Part shown: positions 20,375 to 28,561 of the stretch, piece after piece
How the letters are laid out: each line of letters opens with the position of its first letter
How positions within the stretch are numbered: position 1 is the stretch's first letter
Assembly: GCA_021815785.1 (NCBI GenBank)
Contig: JAKAZS010000007.1
Span: 1 to 55,043 of the forward strand
DNA from: a bacterium
GTDB lineage: Bacteria > Cyanobacteriota > Vampirovibrionia > Obscuribacterales > JAKAZS01
DNA length: 55,043 nt
Reading direction: 5' to 3'
Program-made: the position numbers and the translations under genes
The notes under the pieces: generated by a model
Seen by the model: the letters and a program-made list of their open reading frames with translations, nothing else
What the model was told of the DNA's origin: nothing
Database searches by the model: none

Positions 20375-21877
20375 ATGTTTGACAACCTTACCGATAAATT
20401 ACAAGGAATAATTAAAAATATTCAAGGAATTGATAAATTAACTCCGGAAAATATGGATGAAGCTATTCGCGAGGTAAGGCGATCTTTAATTGAAGCTGAT
20501 GTCAGTTTAAAAGTTGTCAAAATTTTTATTTCCCAAATTCGTCAAAAGGCATTGGATTCCCAGGTGTTAACTGGTGTAACGCCTTCCCAGCAATTTATTA
20601 AAATAGTCAATGATGAATTAATTCAAATTTTAGGTGGAGCTAATGTACCCCTTGATTTAAGTGCGAAGCCATCGATTATCATGCTTCTGGGCTTACAGGG
20701 AGCTGGCAAAACAACTGCTTGTGCTAAATTAGCCCTTAAATTAAAAGGCCAAAATTTAAAACCGCTTATGGTTGCCTGCGACGTTAAACGACCGGCAGCT
20801 ATTGAACAGTTAATTACTTTAGGTAAGCAAATTGAAGTTCCAGTATATAGTGATATTAATAATGATGATATTCAGGAAATTTGTAAAAGCGCCTTAGCTA
20901 AGGCTTATGCAGAAAATTTAAGTCCAGTCATTATTGATACAGCTGGACGCCTGCAGATCGATACCGAACTTATGGCTCAATTACTTATTTTAGATCGATT
21001 CTTAGAACCAGCTGAAAAAATCTTGGTAATTGATGCAATGACCGGACAAGAAGCCGTTAATATCGCCGAAACTTTTAATACCCAGCTTGATGTAAGTGGA
21101 ATTATTTTAACCAAAATTGATGGTGACGCTCGTGGCGGGGCAGCCTTATCGGTTCGTGAAGCTGTTGGCAAACCAATAAAATACATTGGTACTGGTGAAA
21201 AATTAGCCGATTTGGAAGAATTCTTTCCTGAACGAATGGCAAGCCGAATTTTAGGTATGGGCGATATTGTAACGCTTGTTGAAAAGGCACAGGCTTCTAT
21301 TGATGAAAAACAAGCTGAAAATATTGCTAATAAAATATTAACCGGGGACTTTTCTTTAGAAATATTTTTACAAGCTCAAAGTATGCTAAAAAAAATGGGT
21401 TCGATGAAAGACATCATGAAACTTATGGGGATTGGTAGTATGTTTGGCATTAATACCAATCAGCAAGAACTTATTGCCACACATGGTGAAGCAATGATTA
21501 AGCTTTATCAAACAGCTTATAATTCGATGAATAAACAAGAACGTGTTGATCCATCCTTGGTTAATGTTGAACGCAGAATACGAATAGCTACTGGAGCTGG
21601 TTTAAAAGAAACAGATATTAAACGTATGTTGGATGAATTTAATCAAATGAAATCTATGTTCAGTCAATTTCGTAAAATGTTTGGCATGATGGGCGGTGAC
21701 ATGGGCAAAATGTTTAGTAATGGCCGAATGCCTACTGAAGATACGATCAAAGATGTAGTTAATAATTTAAGTCGTAATCCCGGAAAATTAAATCCTAAAC
21801 CGCCCAAAACCCCAAGCCCTGATTTCCCGTTTAACATGCAAGGTGGTAATGTCTACAAGAAGAAGAAAAAGAACTAG
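20375..21877 (+). CDS. ffh: Signal recognition particle GTPase Ffh (SRP54)
   Basis: A 500-residue protein with the NG and M domains of Ffh. The P-loop GLQGAGKTT is at residues 106-114, followed by VACDVKRPAAIEQL, DTAGRL and TKIDGDARGGAALS (G4 region). The M domain contains the Met-rich MKKMGSMKDIMKLMGIGSM and a GDMGKMFSNGRMP tail, and the protein ends in a Lys-rich KKKKKN. It binds 4.5S RNA and targets ribosomes making membrane proteins to FtsY. AGGAG precedes the ATG. No ffs (4.5S RNA) gene was found in the window. Confidence 0.97.
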   Translation: MFDNLTDKLQGIIKNIQGIDKLTPENMDEAIREVRRSLIEADVSLKVVKIFISQIRQKALDSQVLTGVTPSQQFIKIVNDELIQILGGANVPLDLSAKPSIIMLLGLQGAGKTTACAKLALKLKGQNLKPLMVACDVKRPAAIEQLITLGKQIEVPVYSDINNDDIQEICKSALAKAYAENLSPVIIDTAGRLQIDTELMAQLLILDRFLEPAEKILVIDAMTGQEAVNIAETFNTQLDVSGIILTKIDGDARGGAALSVREAVGKPIKYIGTGEKLADLEEFFPERMASRILGMGDIVTLVEKAQASIDEKQAENIANKILTGDFSLEIFLQAQSMLKKMGSMKDIMKLMGIGSMFGINTNQQELIATHGEAMIKLYQTAYNSMNKQERVDPSLVNVERRIRIATGAGLKETDIKRMLDEFNQMKSMFSQFRKMFGMMGGDMGKMFSNGRMPTEDTIKDVVNNLSRNPGKLNPKPPKTPSPDFPFNMQGGNVYKKKKKN

Positions 21878-21943
21878 TCTATATCATCTATATAGCATAA
21901 ATTAAGATCTAGAGTCTAAGCATTGTTGCAACCAAAAGCTATT

Positions 21944-22708
21944 TTAAAATTTAATGATCGGGCTTTGCGCTTGGCCTAAATAGTTAACCCCAGTTAAAGT
22001 AAGATCGGTTACGGCTAAATTTATTCCTGAACAAAAACCAGCAAGAACCTGAATAAAACCACCAGTACCAATAATATAGACATCCTTGTTTACATGAGTT
22101 TTTACAGTATTAATCCAGCAGTCTACCGTACCGATATGACTTAAAAAACAACCATTTGCAATTGCCTTGTCAGTATCAAAAGCCAGCGGTGATGCGATTT
22201 TCAAGCCATCAAGATCGACTTCCGGTAACTGATCAAGGTAATTAGATATTGCTTTAAAGGTTTTGGAAATTCCCAGCGTAATTAAGCCACCTAAAAATTT
22301 TCCTGAGTTTTCAACTACTGTTAATGTCGTAGCCGAACCAAAATCTATGATACCAATAACTTCTTTATCACTATATAATTTAATCGCAGCAGTTGCGTTG
22401 GCAATTCGGTCAATGCCTATACCATCGTAAATATTAGTAATGATATTCTGTTCGTTAGACTTTAATTCAATAATTTTAACGTTCAAATTACTCAAAGCAT
22501 CAATTAATTTTTTGGCCAAATCAGGAATTACTGAAGATACGATAACTCGCACCTGTTTAATTAATTTAATTTTATTCACTAAAAAGACAATAGCTAGTTC
22601 TAATTGCTGAATTCGAAAATCATTTCTTTCAATAAGTTTGTGTTCATGAAATAAGCCAACTGACAGCCTAGAATTGCCAATATCAATGCATAAAAATTTA
22701 TTTATCAT
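21944..22708 (-). CDS. coaX: Type III pantothenate kinase
   Basis: A 254-residue ASKHA-fold kinase for the first step of coenzyme A synthesis. It starts MINKFLCIDIGNSRLSVGLF (phosphate-1 loop), then GIDRIANATAA and IDFGSATTLTVV, where the family usually has DxGTAxT, and GGLITLGI. Length and motif order fit CoaX. AGGGGA lies about 7 nt before the ATG. The ATG overlaps the 3' end of the amidase gene by 11 nt, indicating translational coupling in a DUF547-amidase-coaX unit. Confidence 0.93.
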   Translation of the reverse strand: MINKFLCIDIGNSRLSVGLFHEHKLIERNDFRIQQLELAIVFLVNKIKLIKQVRVIVSSVIPDLAKKLIDALSNLNVKIIELKSNEQNIITNIYDGIGIDRIANATAAIKLYSDKEVIGIIDFGSATTLTVVENSGKFLGGLITLGISKTFKAISNYLDQLPEVDLDGLKIASPLAFDTDKAIANGCFLSHIGTVDCWINTVKTHVNKDVYIIGTGGFIQVLAGFCSGINLAVTDLTLTGVNYLGQAQSPIIKF

Positions 22709-24488
22709 GCGTAGTCCCCTTTATGTAATCATAAATCCCCTGATAAATACCCAGGGCAATTTTATCCTGAAACCCTGGATTAATAAGTTTGGTTAAGTCA
22801 TCAGGATTAATAACAAAACCTACTTCGACTAAAACCGCCAGTATATTTGAGGTTCGATTTAAGGCCAGGCTTTGATATCTAGTTCCATAGTCGGGCAAAT
22901 TGATTGTTTTTACTAAACTATGCTTAAGCGATCGAGCTAAGTTCAATGACTGAATTTGATACCAGTAGGTTGATGTTCCGTGTTCGGTTAAAGGATTGCG
23001 CCCATCTGGTAACGAGTTATTATGAATAGAAATTAACATATCACTATTATGCTCTAAGGCATAATTTACCCTATCATATAAATCCAGATAAGTCTTGTTG
23101 TCAGTTCTTGTTGAATAAACTGTTGCTCCATGCTGTTTTAACAACATAATAACTTTTTGGGCAATATCCAGATTAAGCCTACTTTCTTTAATTCCGGATA
23201 AACCAATTGCCCCTTTTTCACTACCACCATGCCCAGGATCAATACATATTTTAAGACCTTGCAAGTCACTTAATATCTGTGGTGGCTTTTTGCAAAACAC
23301 ATAAAGACAATTCTGACTGTATTGCGCAAAATAGCCCCATTGCTGATGGCCTTTAAGGCTCAGAGTAAGTTTTAAGGTACTATCATCCGTTTGGTTAAAG
23401 GTGACAAAATTAATTAACCGCAAGCATTTATTTTGAGGAGTGGTTATCCATTCAATATTAGCTTTAGCCCCATAGATATTTACGACCAATTCATTAGGAT
23501 TTAGTTTTTGCGTGATTTCATAGGGAAGATTATTTTCTAAAGGAATTTTGATAAATTCAAAATTTTGATTAGAATCAATGTTAATAGTTCTAGGTATAGC
23601 TGTATTGACAAAATATTTATTATTTAAAGAAAAATCCAGATCAGTTTTATTGATCCAAACATGTTTTTGTTCAGTATATTTAATACGATAATTATCGCCA
23701 TTATAACCATCAACAATAACTTGAATATTTTTGGATAAAGGCGTGGTTCTTGAACCAGTTTCACTGGTGCGAACTACGGTATTATCAGATTTGGTAGTGG
23801 CATTTAAATCATTATCCAGAACTGTGATAGTATTAGAGCTGATAAAAGCCTTTTGCTTATCATCATTATTGAAGATGATATTAAAATTGTCCTGATTAAA
23901 ATTGTCATCTTTAGTAATTTTATAGTCAAGAATATATTCACTAAGTTGATTGTTATCAGCTAATCTTGATAGCCCATATTGAGTGTCAAATTTGATACGA
24001 TTTATTTTTGGGGATAAATTCAAGCTTAGATTCTTGATTTTAAGGGTTAAATTACTGTTCGCTTTAGCTTTAACAGCAAAGTGAATTGTATCACCGCATT
24101 TAACGCCAAGATTATTTTTAGGCTGGATGGAGTTTGGATCCAGTACTATATTGGTAGTATCCGCTAGGGGTCGGTTAATTAACAAAGTTACACTATCATT
24201 TGCACTTTTAAGATTAAATGAATTATTGCCTTTTTTTAAGTCAATAACGGTAGCAAAAAAACCCAAAATATTATAAGGTACGGGCTTGTTGTTTAGGAAT
24301 AAAGGTTTGTGGCTATAACAAGTACCTAAAATAAAACTAGTTGGACTATTGATTAGGGAATTATTAATCGGATAGACAATCAGGAATGCTTTAGTTTGCG
24401 CAAACTGAGCCAAGGCAAGCTCAATAGGCAAGCTTAAAATTATCATAAGTATCAGTAAAAAAATTTTGTTTTTTTTTAAAACAGGCAT
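22698..24488 (-). CDS. N-acetylmuramoyl-L-alanine amidase (Amidase_3, AmiC-like)
   Basis: A zinc amidase that cuts the peptide from MurNAc in peptidoglycan. Numbered from the longer ATG frame (24521, 607 residues), ligands are His431 (DPGHGG), Glu446 (KESRLNLD) and His500 (SIHNN), with the catalytic Glu566 (VEVGFV). The catalytic domain is C-terminal (about 423-600). A ~390-residue N-terminal part carries beta-rich segments, the last of which resembles an AMIN domain. I prefer ATG 24488 because it puts a classical signal peptide (MPVLKKNKIFLLILMIILSLPIELALA) at the N-terminus; a longer start at 24521 overlaps the DUF547 stop. Periplasmic, likely in cell separation. Confidence 0.9.
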   Translation of the reverse strand: MPVLKKNKIFLLILMIILSLPIELALAQFAQTKAFLIVYPINNSLINSPTSFILGTCYSHKPLFLNNKPVPYNILGFFATVIDLKKGNNSFNLKSANDSVTLLINRPLADTTNIVLDPNSIQPKNNLGVKCGDTIHFAVKAKANSNLTLKIKNLSLNLSPKINRIKFDTQYGLSRLADNNQLSEYILDYKITKDDNFNQDNFNIIFNNDDKQKAFISSNTITVLDNDLNATTKSDNTVVRTSETGSRTTPLSKNIQVIVDGYNGDNYRIKYTEQKHVWINKTDLDFSLNNKYFVNTAIPRTINIDSNQNFEFIKIPLENNLPYEITQKLNPNELVVNIYGAKANIEWITTPQNKCLRLINFVTFNQTDDSTLKLTLSLKGHQQWGYFAQYSQNCLYVFCKKPPQILSDLQGLKICIDPGHGGSEKGAIGLSGIKESRLNLDIAQKVIMLLKQHGATVYSTRTDNKTYLDLYDRVNYALEHNSDMLISIHNNSLPDGRNPLTEHGTSTYWYQIQSLNLARSLKHSLVKTINLPDYGTRYQSLALNRTSNILAVLVEVGFVINPDDLTKLINPGFQDKIALGIYQGIYDYIKGTTHDK

Positions 24489-24498
24489 ATTTATTGAT

Positions 24499-25323
24499 TT
24501 AGCCTTGATTACTTGTATCATTAATTAACCAGTTGTATTGAGGAAAAAAATATTTTTCAATAGTAATATTATACAATTCTTCTTTGTGAGGATAAGTGTA
24601 ATATTCAATCACAAAATTAAACGGATCACCAAAAAGACTGTCAAAAATTAATTTGTTAATTTGAAAAAATTGAGAAATAATTAAACACTTATTTTGCGGC
24701 TTAAAAACTACATTAGCTTTATTGTTGATATATAATTCAATACTACTTTCACAGTCATCGTAAAGCGTTTTAGGATTAATTGGATGGTTTAACAGTTTTG
24801 GCCAACCAACACTACCATTACAAGTAAGAAATAAAGGTTTGATATTTTTTTGACTTTGCATTGGTAAAAGGAGTTTAAAATTATATATATCCTGAATTGA
24901 GCAGATTTGTCCGTTAACAATAAATTTTTTACTAGCGTAGGCATTTTTAAGCTCATGAAGCGATTTTAGAGGATATTGATCACAAATAGTTTTTAACACT
25001 AAAGTATTATAAGCATTAATCCAGAAGGCAAAATATTGTTCAGGAGTAGTGATTAAAGTTGGTGACTTGAGTTCATTAAGGGTATTTTCCCACTGCCGAT
25101 CCGTTTTTAACTTTTGATAGTCAACATAACCATTATTAACATATTTTGCTAACAACAATTCATAGGTCTTAAAATTATTAGCTACTGGTTTTTGCTGATT
25201 TATAAATATACACTGAAAATTTAAAAACAAATTAGTCAAATTAGCAAAAATACAAACCAAAACAACAATGACCAAAATTATCATTGTTAAAGGATTTTGC
25301 GGCGCTGATTTTGTAACGGACAT
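24499..25323 (-). CDS. DUF547 domain protein, membrane-anchored
   Basis: A ~274-residue protein with an N-terminal TM/signal anchor (TMIILVIVVLVCIFANLTNLFLNF), then a DUF547 domain: VDYQKL, YFAFWINAYNTLVLKTI, FLTCNGSVGWPKL and LIISQFFQINKLIF match the family blocks. DUF547 is widespread with no firm activity; the FWINAYN block is its hallmark. The frame could open with TTG at 25329 or ATG at 25323; neither has an SD. It ends in the 5' part of the longer amidase frame. The tRNA-Ala gene lies just upstream. Confidence 0.85.
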   Translation of the reverse strand: MSVTKSAPQNPLTMIILVIVVLVCIFANLTNLFLNFQCIFINQQKPVANNFKTYELLLAKYVNNGYVDYQKLKTDRQWENTLNELKSPTLITTPEQYFAFWINAYNTLVLKTICDQYPLKSLHELKNAYASKKFIVNGQICSIQDIYNFKLLLPMQSQKNIKPLFLTCNGSVGWPKLLNHPINPKTLYDDCESSIELYINNKANVVFKPQNKCLIISQFFQINKLIFDSLFGDPFNFVIEYYTYPHKEELYNITIEKYFFPQYNWLINDTSNQG

Positions 25324-25342
25324 CAACAATTTAAGAACTAAA

Positions 25343-25415
25343 TGGAGCGTACGAGATTCGAACTCGTGACCTCTTCAATGCCATTGAAGCGCGCTACCAA
25401 CTGCGCTAACGCCCC
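25343..25415 (-). tRNA. tRNA-Ala(GGC)
   Basis: A 73-nt cloverleaf read on the minus strand. The acceptor stem GGGGCGT pairs with ACGCTCC and includes G3:U70, the alanyl-tRNA synthetase identity pair; the discriminator is A. The D arm has GCGC/GCGC around AGTTGGTA, the anticodon stem is CTTCA/TGAAG with loop ATGGCAT (anticodon GGC), and the T arm is ACGAG-TTCGAAT-CTCGT. CCA is not encoded (TTT follows), so it must be added after transcription. Confidence 0.97.
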
Positions 25416-25549
25416 TTAAAGTCACAATTCACATTATAATATATTGTTGACCTTAAATAAACTGCTTTAAAATAGATATTTCTAAAAATAATTATTAAAT
25501 TTAATTAATTTTCGTTCAATCAATTTAATTTTGCCGAGTTAAGTTTAAG

Positions 25550-26539
25550 TCAGATTTTGGCGGTAAGCACTTTTTGCTTTAACTTTTCTTTAAGCCAAAG
25601 GGTTTTACTGCGCGCATTTAACCAAAAATACTTATCTGGTGGCCACAAGAACGATGTTTCAAAGTAACACCAGATTGTGCATCCTTGACAAAAAGACCAG
25701 GAACCTTCTTTTTTGCGTTTTTCCTGAACCGCAAAACTATGCCATAATTCATCTAAATTAGATATTCCATTTACATGTTGAATTTTAAGTTTTTCATCAA
25801 ACATGTGATAACACGGTAATAAAAGGTAATCATCGGGAGATATAACAATATTTGAAGAAATGGCTCGGCACCTGGGGTTCTTAATCTGATTACCGCCATT
25901 TTTAAAAAATTCTAAAAAAGCTTCATTTAAACAGACATTTTCATATTTCATAAGTCTTTCTAATTCTTGGAGGTTTTCCTGATTTAATAATTCATTATCA
26001 CAGTAGTCAAATACAGGACCCAATAAAACAATAACGCCTAAATCGTAGGCCAGTTTAATGAGTTTTTCCATTCCAGGTAGCGAATTTGGCGTAGCTGTGG
26101 CAATAATTGATGGGCATTCACCAAGTGATTTAGCCAGTTTTAAACTTTCAACAACTTTGCTATAACCATCTATTCCTCGTTCAGCCTTGTATTCATCAGG
26201 ATTAGTAGTCGATAAAGAAAATTTAAGGTCGTCAACTAGGCCTTTAAGTTGATGCGCTTTGTAAGGATACAACGTGCCTGTATTAGCCAAACTAGTGTAA
26301 AAGCCAAGGTCTTTAGCAGCTTTAAGAACTTGCGGCAAATCCTTATAAACTAAAGGCTCACCACCCGTAAAATCAATCACCTTAACACCCAGACGTTTTA
26401 AAGCCTGGAGATTTTCAATAATGATTTGGGGGTTGACTTCTTTAACTTTAACATTGTTAGGATTTACCGGAATGTCACAGTAGACACAGCGTGAATTACA
26501 TTTATAAGTAAGATAATAATTGGCTAAAACTGGTGGCAT
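25550..26539 (-). CDS. Radical SAM protein with SPASM-like C-terminal cysteines
   Basis: A 329-residue radical SAM enzyme. The [4Fe-4S]-SAM site is Cys14, Cys18, Cys21 in CNSRCVYC, with GGEP at 59-62. A second cysteine set (Cys224, Cys243, Cys284, Cys287, Cys291) sits in RCRA, LPCYHM and CQGCTIWC, the arrangement of SPASM/twitch auxiliary-cluster domains. An aromatic C-terminus (FLWPPDKYFWLNAR) follows. SPASM proteins modify peptides, cofactors or small molecules. No peptide precursor or other obvious substrate gene is next to it; downstream lies the tRNA, upstream an SCP2-like protein. AGGAT lies about 8 nt before the ATG. Substrate unknown. Confidence 0.88.
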   Translation of the reverse strand: MPPVLANYYLTYKCNSRCVYCDIPVNPNNVKVKEVNPQIIIENLQALKRLGVKVIDFTGGEPLVYKDLPQVLKAAKDLGFYTSLANTGTLYPYKAHQLKGLVDDLKFSLSTTNPDEYKAERGIDGYSKVVESLKLAKSLGECPSIIATATPNSLPGMEKLIKLAYDLGVIVLLGPVFDYCDNELLNQENLQELERLMKYENVCLNEAFLEFFKNGGNQIKNPRCRAISSNIVISPDDYLLLPCYHMFDEKLKIQHVNGISNLDELWHSFAVQEKRKKEGSWSFCQGCTIWCYFETSFLWPPDKYFWLNARSKTLWLKEKLKQKVLTAKI

Positions 26540-26622
26540 GGATTTTATCCTAATAAATTAAGTAAATTTTAAAATGACTAATTACAATTAACTAAAAAAA
26601 TAGCTTTCGGTAATTTTAACTA

Positions 26623-27024
26623 TCAAAGCTGGTTAAGCTTGGCAATAATATTCGGATATATTTGAAAGGCTGGCTTAATTGCTGGCAATAAAGCCAGTGC
26701 TTTATTAATTGGACCTTTAGATACAATTTTACCACTAAGTAAGGCCATTGGCACATTTATTTTACCCAGCCAAAACTCGTTAGCAACTTCAGCTTTCATA
26801 AATAACTCAATTAAAGGTTTAATCTCGTTATCACCAAGCAAAATATTAAAATCACTACCGTTAGCACAATCAATAGTTAATTTGCCATCGGGGCTACGAT
26901 AATGAAAAGTAACAATTAGCTTTGATTCTAAAAGTGGGCTAGCTATATGCGGTGTCTGACTAATCTCAGTCCAGAGATTTAGCATTACTTGATTTAATTC
27001 GTCACTGTTTTTAAATGTTGACAT
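26623..27024 (-). CDS. SCP2 sterol-carrier-like protein
   Basis: A 133-residue protein matching the SCP2 fold, a small lipid-binding domain: LTIDCANGSDFNILLGDNEIKPLI, ANEFWLGKINVPMALLSGKIVSKGPINKALALLP, where the W-x-G-K/x-A-x2-S/G-G-K-I-x-x-x-G region is the family mark. The open frame begins at a TTG (27039), but that TTG overlaps a GAGG placed 9 nt before ATG 27024, so I start at 27024. It follows the Fe-ADH gene on the same strand with about 15 bp between them. A lipid or acyl-chain carrier role is inferred. Confidence 0.8.
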   Translation of the reverse strand: MSTFKNSDELNQVMLNLWTEISQTPHIASPLLESKLIVTFHYRSPDGKLTIDCANGSDFNILLGDNEIKPLIELFMKAEVANEFWLGKINVPMALLSGKIVSKGPINKALALLPAIKPAFQIYPNIIAKLNQL

Positions 27025-27039
27025 TAAATTTAACCTCAA

Positions 27040-28194
27040 TTAATTATAGGAATTAATGATTAATTCTTTTAAATCTTCTAAACTAGCCTCAACCGGATTA
27101 AACATTAAACTAGGGTCAACCAAAGCGGTTTGCGCTAATTCTTCAATATCTTCGCTGGCTAATTGAGGCAGTCCAAGTGATTTTAGATTTAGGGGCAGTT
27201 GTAACATAGCTAATAACTCACTAATTTTAGCGCATAAAAATTCCTGATTAGCTTTGCGATCATTAAATACTTTACAACTCAAATCATCATAATACGATTG
27301 GCTATTTTGGCTGTTAAATTTGATACCAGCCAATAAAAATACGGCATTAGTAGCTCCATGATGCGTATTGTATTTAGCGCCAATAGCATGAGCTAAGGCA
27401 TGGACAATGCCGACCCCACTGTTGCTAAAGGCCAAACCGGCCATTGTTGAAGCAATTAAGGTATGTTCACGAGCGATAAGGCTACTTGGTTCATTATAAG
27501 CTATTGGCAAATACGCAAATAAATTGCTAAGCGCCCCAATGCATAGGCTATCGGTAATTGGCGAATTGGAATTAATTGAAGTATAGGCTTCAATAGCATG
27601 AGTTATAGCATCCATACCAGTAGCTGCGGTTAAAAACTTGGGTAAAGTTACCAGCAAATTGGGGTCTAAAATAGCATATTCACTTGCCAAGCAATGACTG
27701 CCAAAAAATATTTTTTTATTACTAATATTGTCTTTAGCCACAGCTACTAAAGATACTTCCGATCCGGTTCCGGCAGTTGTGGGAACAACCCATAGGGGTT
27801 TTAGTTTTTGGGTAATAGAATTAATCCCTTGATAATTTAAGATTTCGGTATCTTTAAGCGTTAAGCCAATATTAACTAATTTAGCTGTATCGATAACCGA
27901 TCCACCACCAACAGCTAAAATAAGGTCGCATGCGTTGTCAATGGCGATTCGCGTGATATTTTCGACTATTTTAACTTCAGCATCAGCGACAATTGTATCA
28001 AACAAGGTGATTTTGGCTTCAATTTGATTTAAGTTACTCAGAAAGGTCTTGAAAAAATCTTGCTTGGCTATACCTAAATCCGTTAAGATTAAAATACTTT
28101 CAATATTTAAATCACTAAGTTTATCGAGGATTAATTCACCAAAATCATAGGTGAAAACAATTTGGGTATCGGTCGTAAATACAAAAGGGTTCAT
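27040..28194 (-). CDS. Iron-containing alcohol dehydrogenase
   Basis: A 384-residue group III (Fe-ADH) enzyme. NAD(P) binding is by GGGSVIDTAK at 96-105 and PTTAGTGSE at 138-146. Metal ligands by alignment to FucO are Asp195, His199 (GMDAITHAIEAY), His265 (HALAH) and His279 (THHGATNA). Fe-ADHs interconvert alcohols and aldehydes/ketones; the substrate cannot be told. No SD precedes the ATG. It is divergent from the LptD-like gene and upstream of the SCP2-like protein. Confidence 0.95.
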   Translation of the reverse strand: MNPFVFTTDTQIVFTYDFGELILDKLSDLNIESILILTDLGIAKQDFFKTFLSNLNQIEAKITLFDTIVADAEVKIVENITRIAIDNACDLILAVGGGSVIDTAKLVNIGLTLKDTEILNYQGINSITQKLKPLWVVPTTAGTGSEVSLVAVAKDNISNKKIFFGSHCLASEYAILDPNLLVTLPKFLTAATGMDAITHAIEAYTSINSNSPITDSLCIGALSNLFAYLPIAYNEPSSLIAREHTLIASTMAGLAFSNSGVGIVHALAHAIGAKYNTHHGATNAVFLLAGIKFNSQNSQSYYDDLSCKVFNDRKANQEFLCAKISELLAMLQLPLNLKSLGLPQLASEDIEELAQTALVDPSLMFNPVEASLEDLKELIINSYN

Positions 28195-28561
28195 TATAAT
28201 TATTTTACTCTCGAATTTAGTTAGGTTTTATTATAATATGGACAGGAATTAATTGTTTCATTTAATATCTGCATGGTTAAATTAATCAAGCTATTGGATA
28301 GTTAAATAAATATAATTTGAATCACTAAATAATAAAGCAAACGTTTACTTCATTATAAATTTTAAACTAGGAGTAGGTTTATCAATGAATTTTATTAATT
28401 ATAGTATCGGTAAATTTTCATGTTAGTAATGTTGACATCTAAATGATTTTATAAGAATATTAGCTATGAGTAGATCTTAACTGGATCTTGATTAATAATT
28501 TTTAATCTATAATTCATTTGTGCAAAACAGTCCTTAATTTTGTATTTTATAATTACCGTAA
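28195..28561. other. Divergent intergenic region, probably promoters for Fe-ADH and lptD-like genes
   Basis: A 367-bp AT-rich gap between divergent genes. A TTGACA at 28432-28437 is the only consensus -35 box I noticed. A 14-codon frame (28385-28426) with AGTAGG 7 nt upstream lies before it and is not convincing as a gene. A TATAAT (28548-28553) lies only 8 nt before the lptD-like ATG, too close for a normal leader. Nothing else was recognised. Confidence 0.5.
28432..28461 (+). promoter_or_regulatory. Possible sigma-70 promoter upstream of the LptD-like gene
   Basis: A perfect TTGACA (28432-28437) is followed after 18 nt by AATATT (28456-28461), a poor -10. The leader would be about 95 nt. 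In such AT-rich DNA this could be chance. Confidence 0.25.

Noticed and set aside
25343..25415. Possible mobile-element attachment site at the tRNA 3' end
   Set aside because: No integrase, no direct repeat of the tRNA 3' end and no foreign-looking genes were seen nearby.
28385..28426. Fourteen-codon frame with AGTAGG 7 nt upstream, before the LptD-like gene
   Set aside because: It lies upstream of the only plausible promoter box and has no conserved character; chance is likely in AT-rich DNA.
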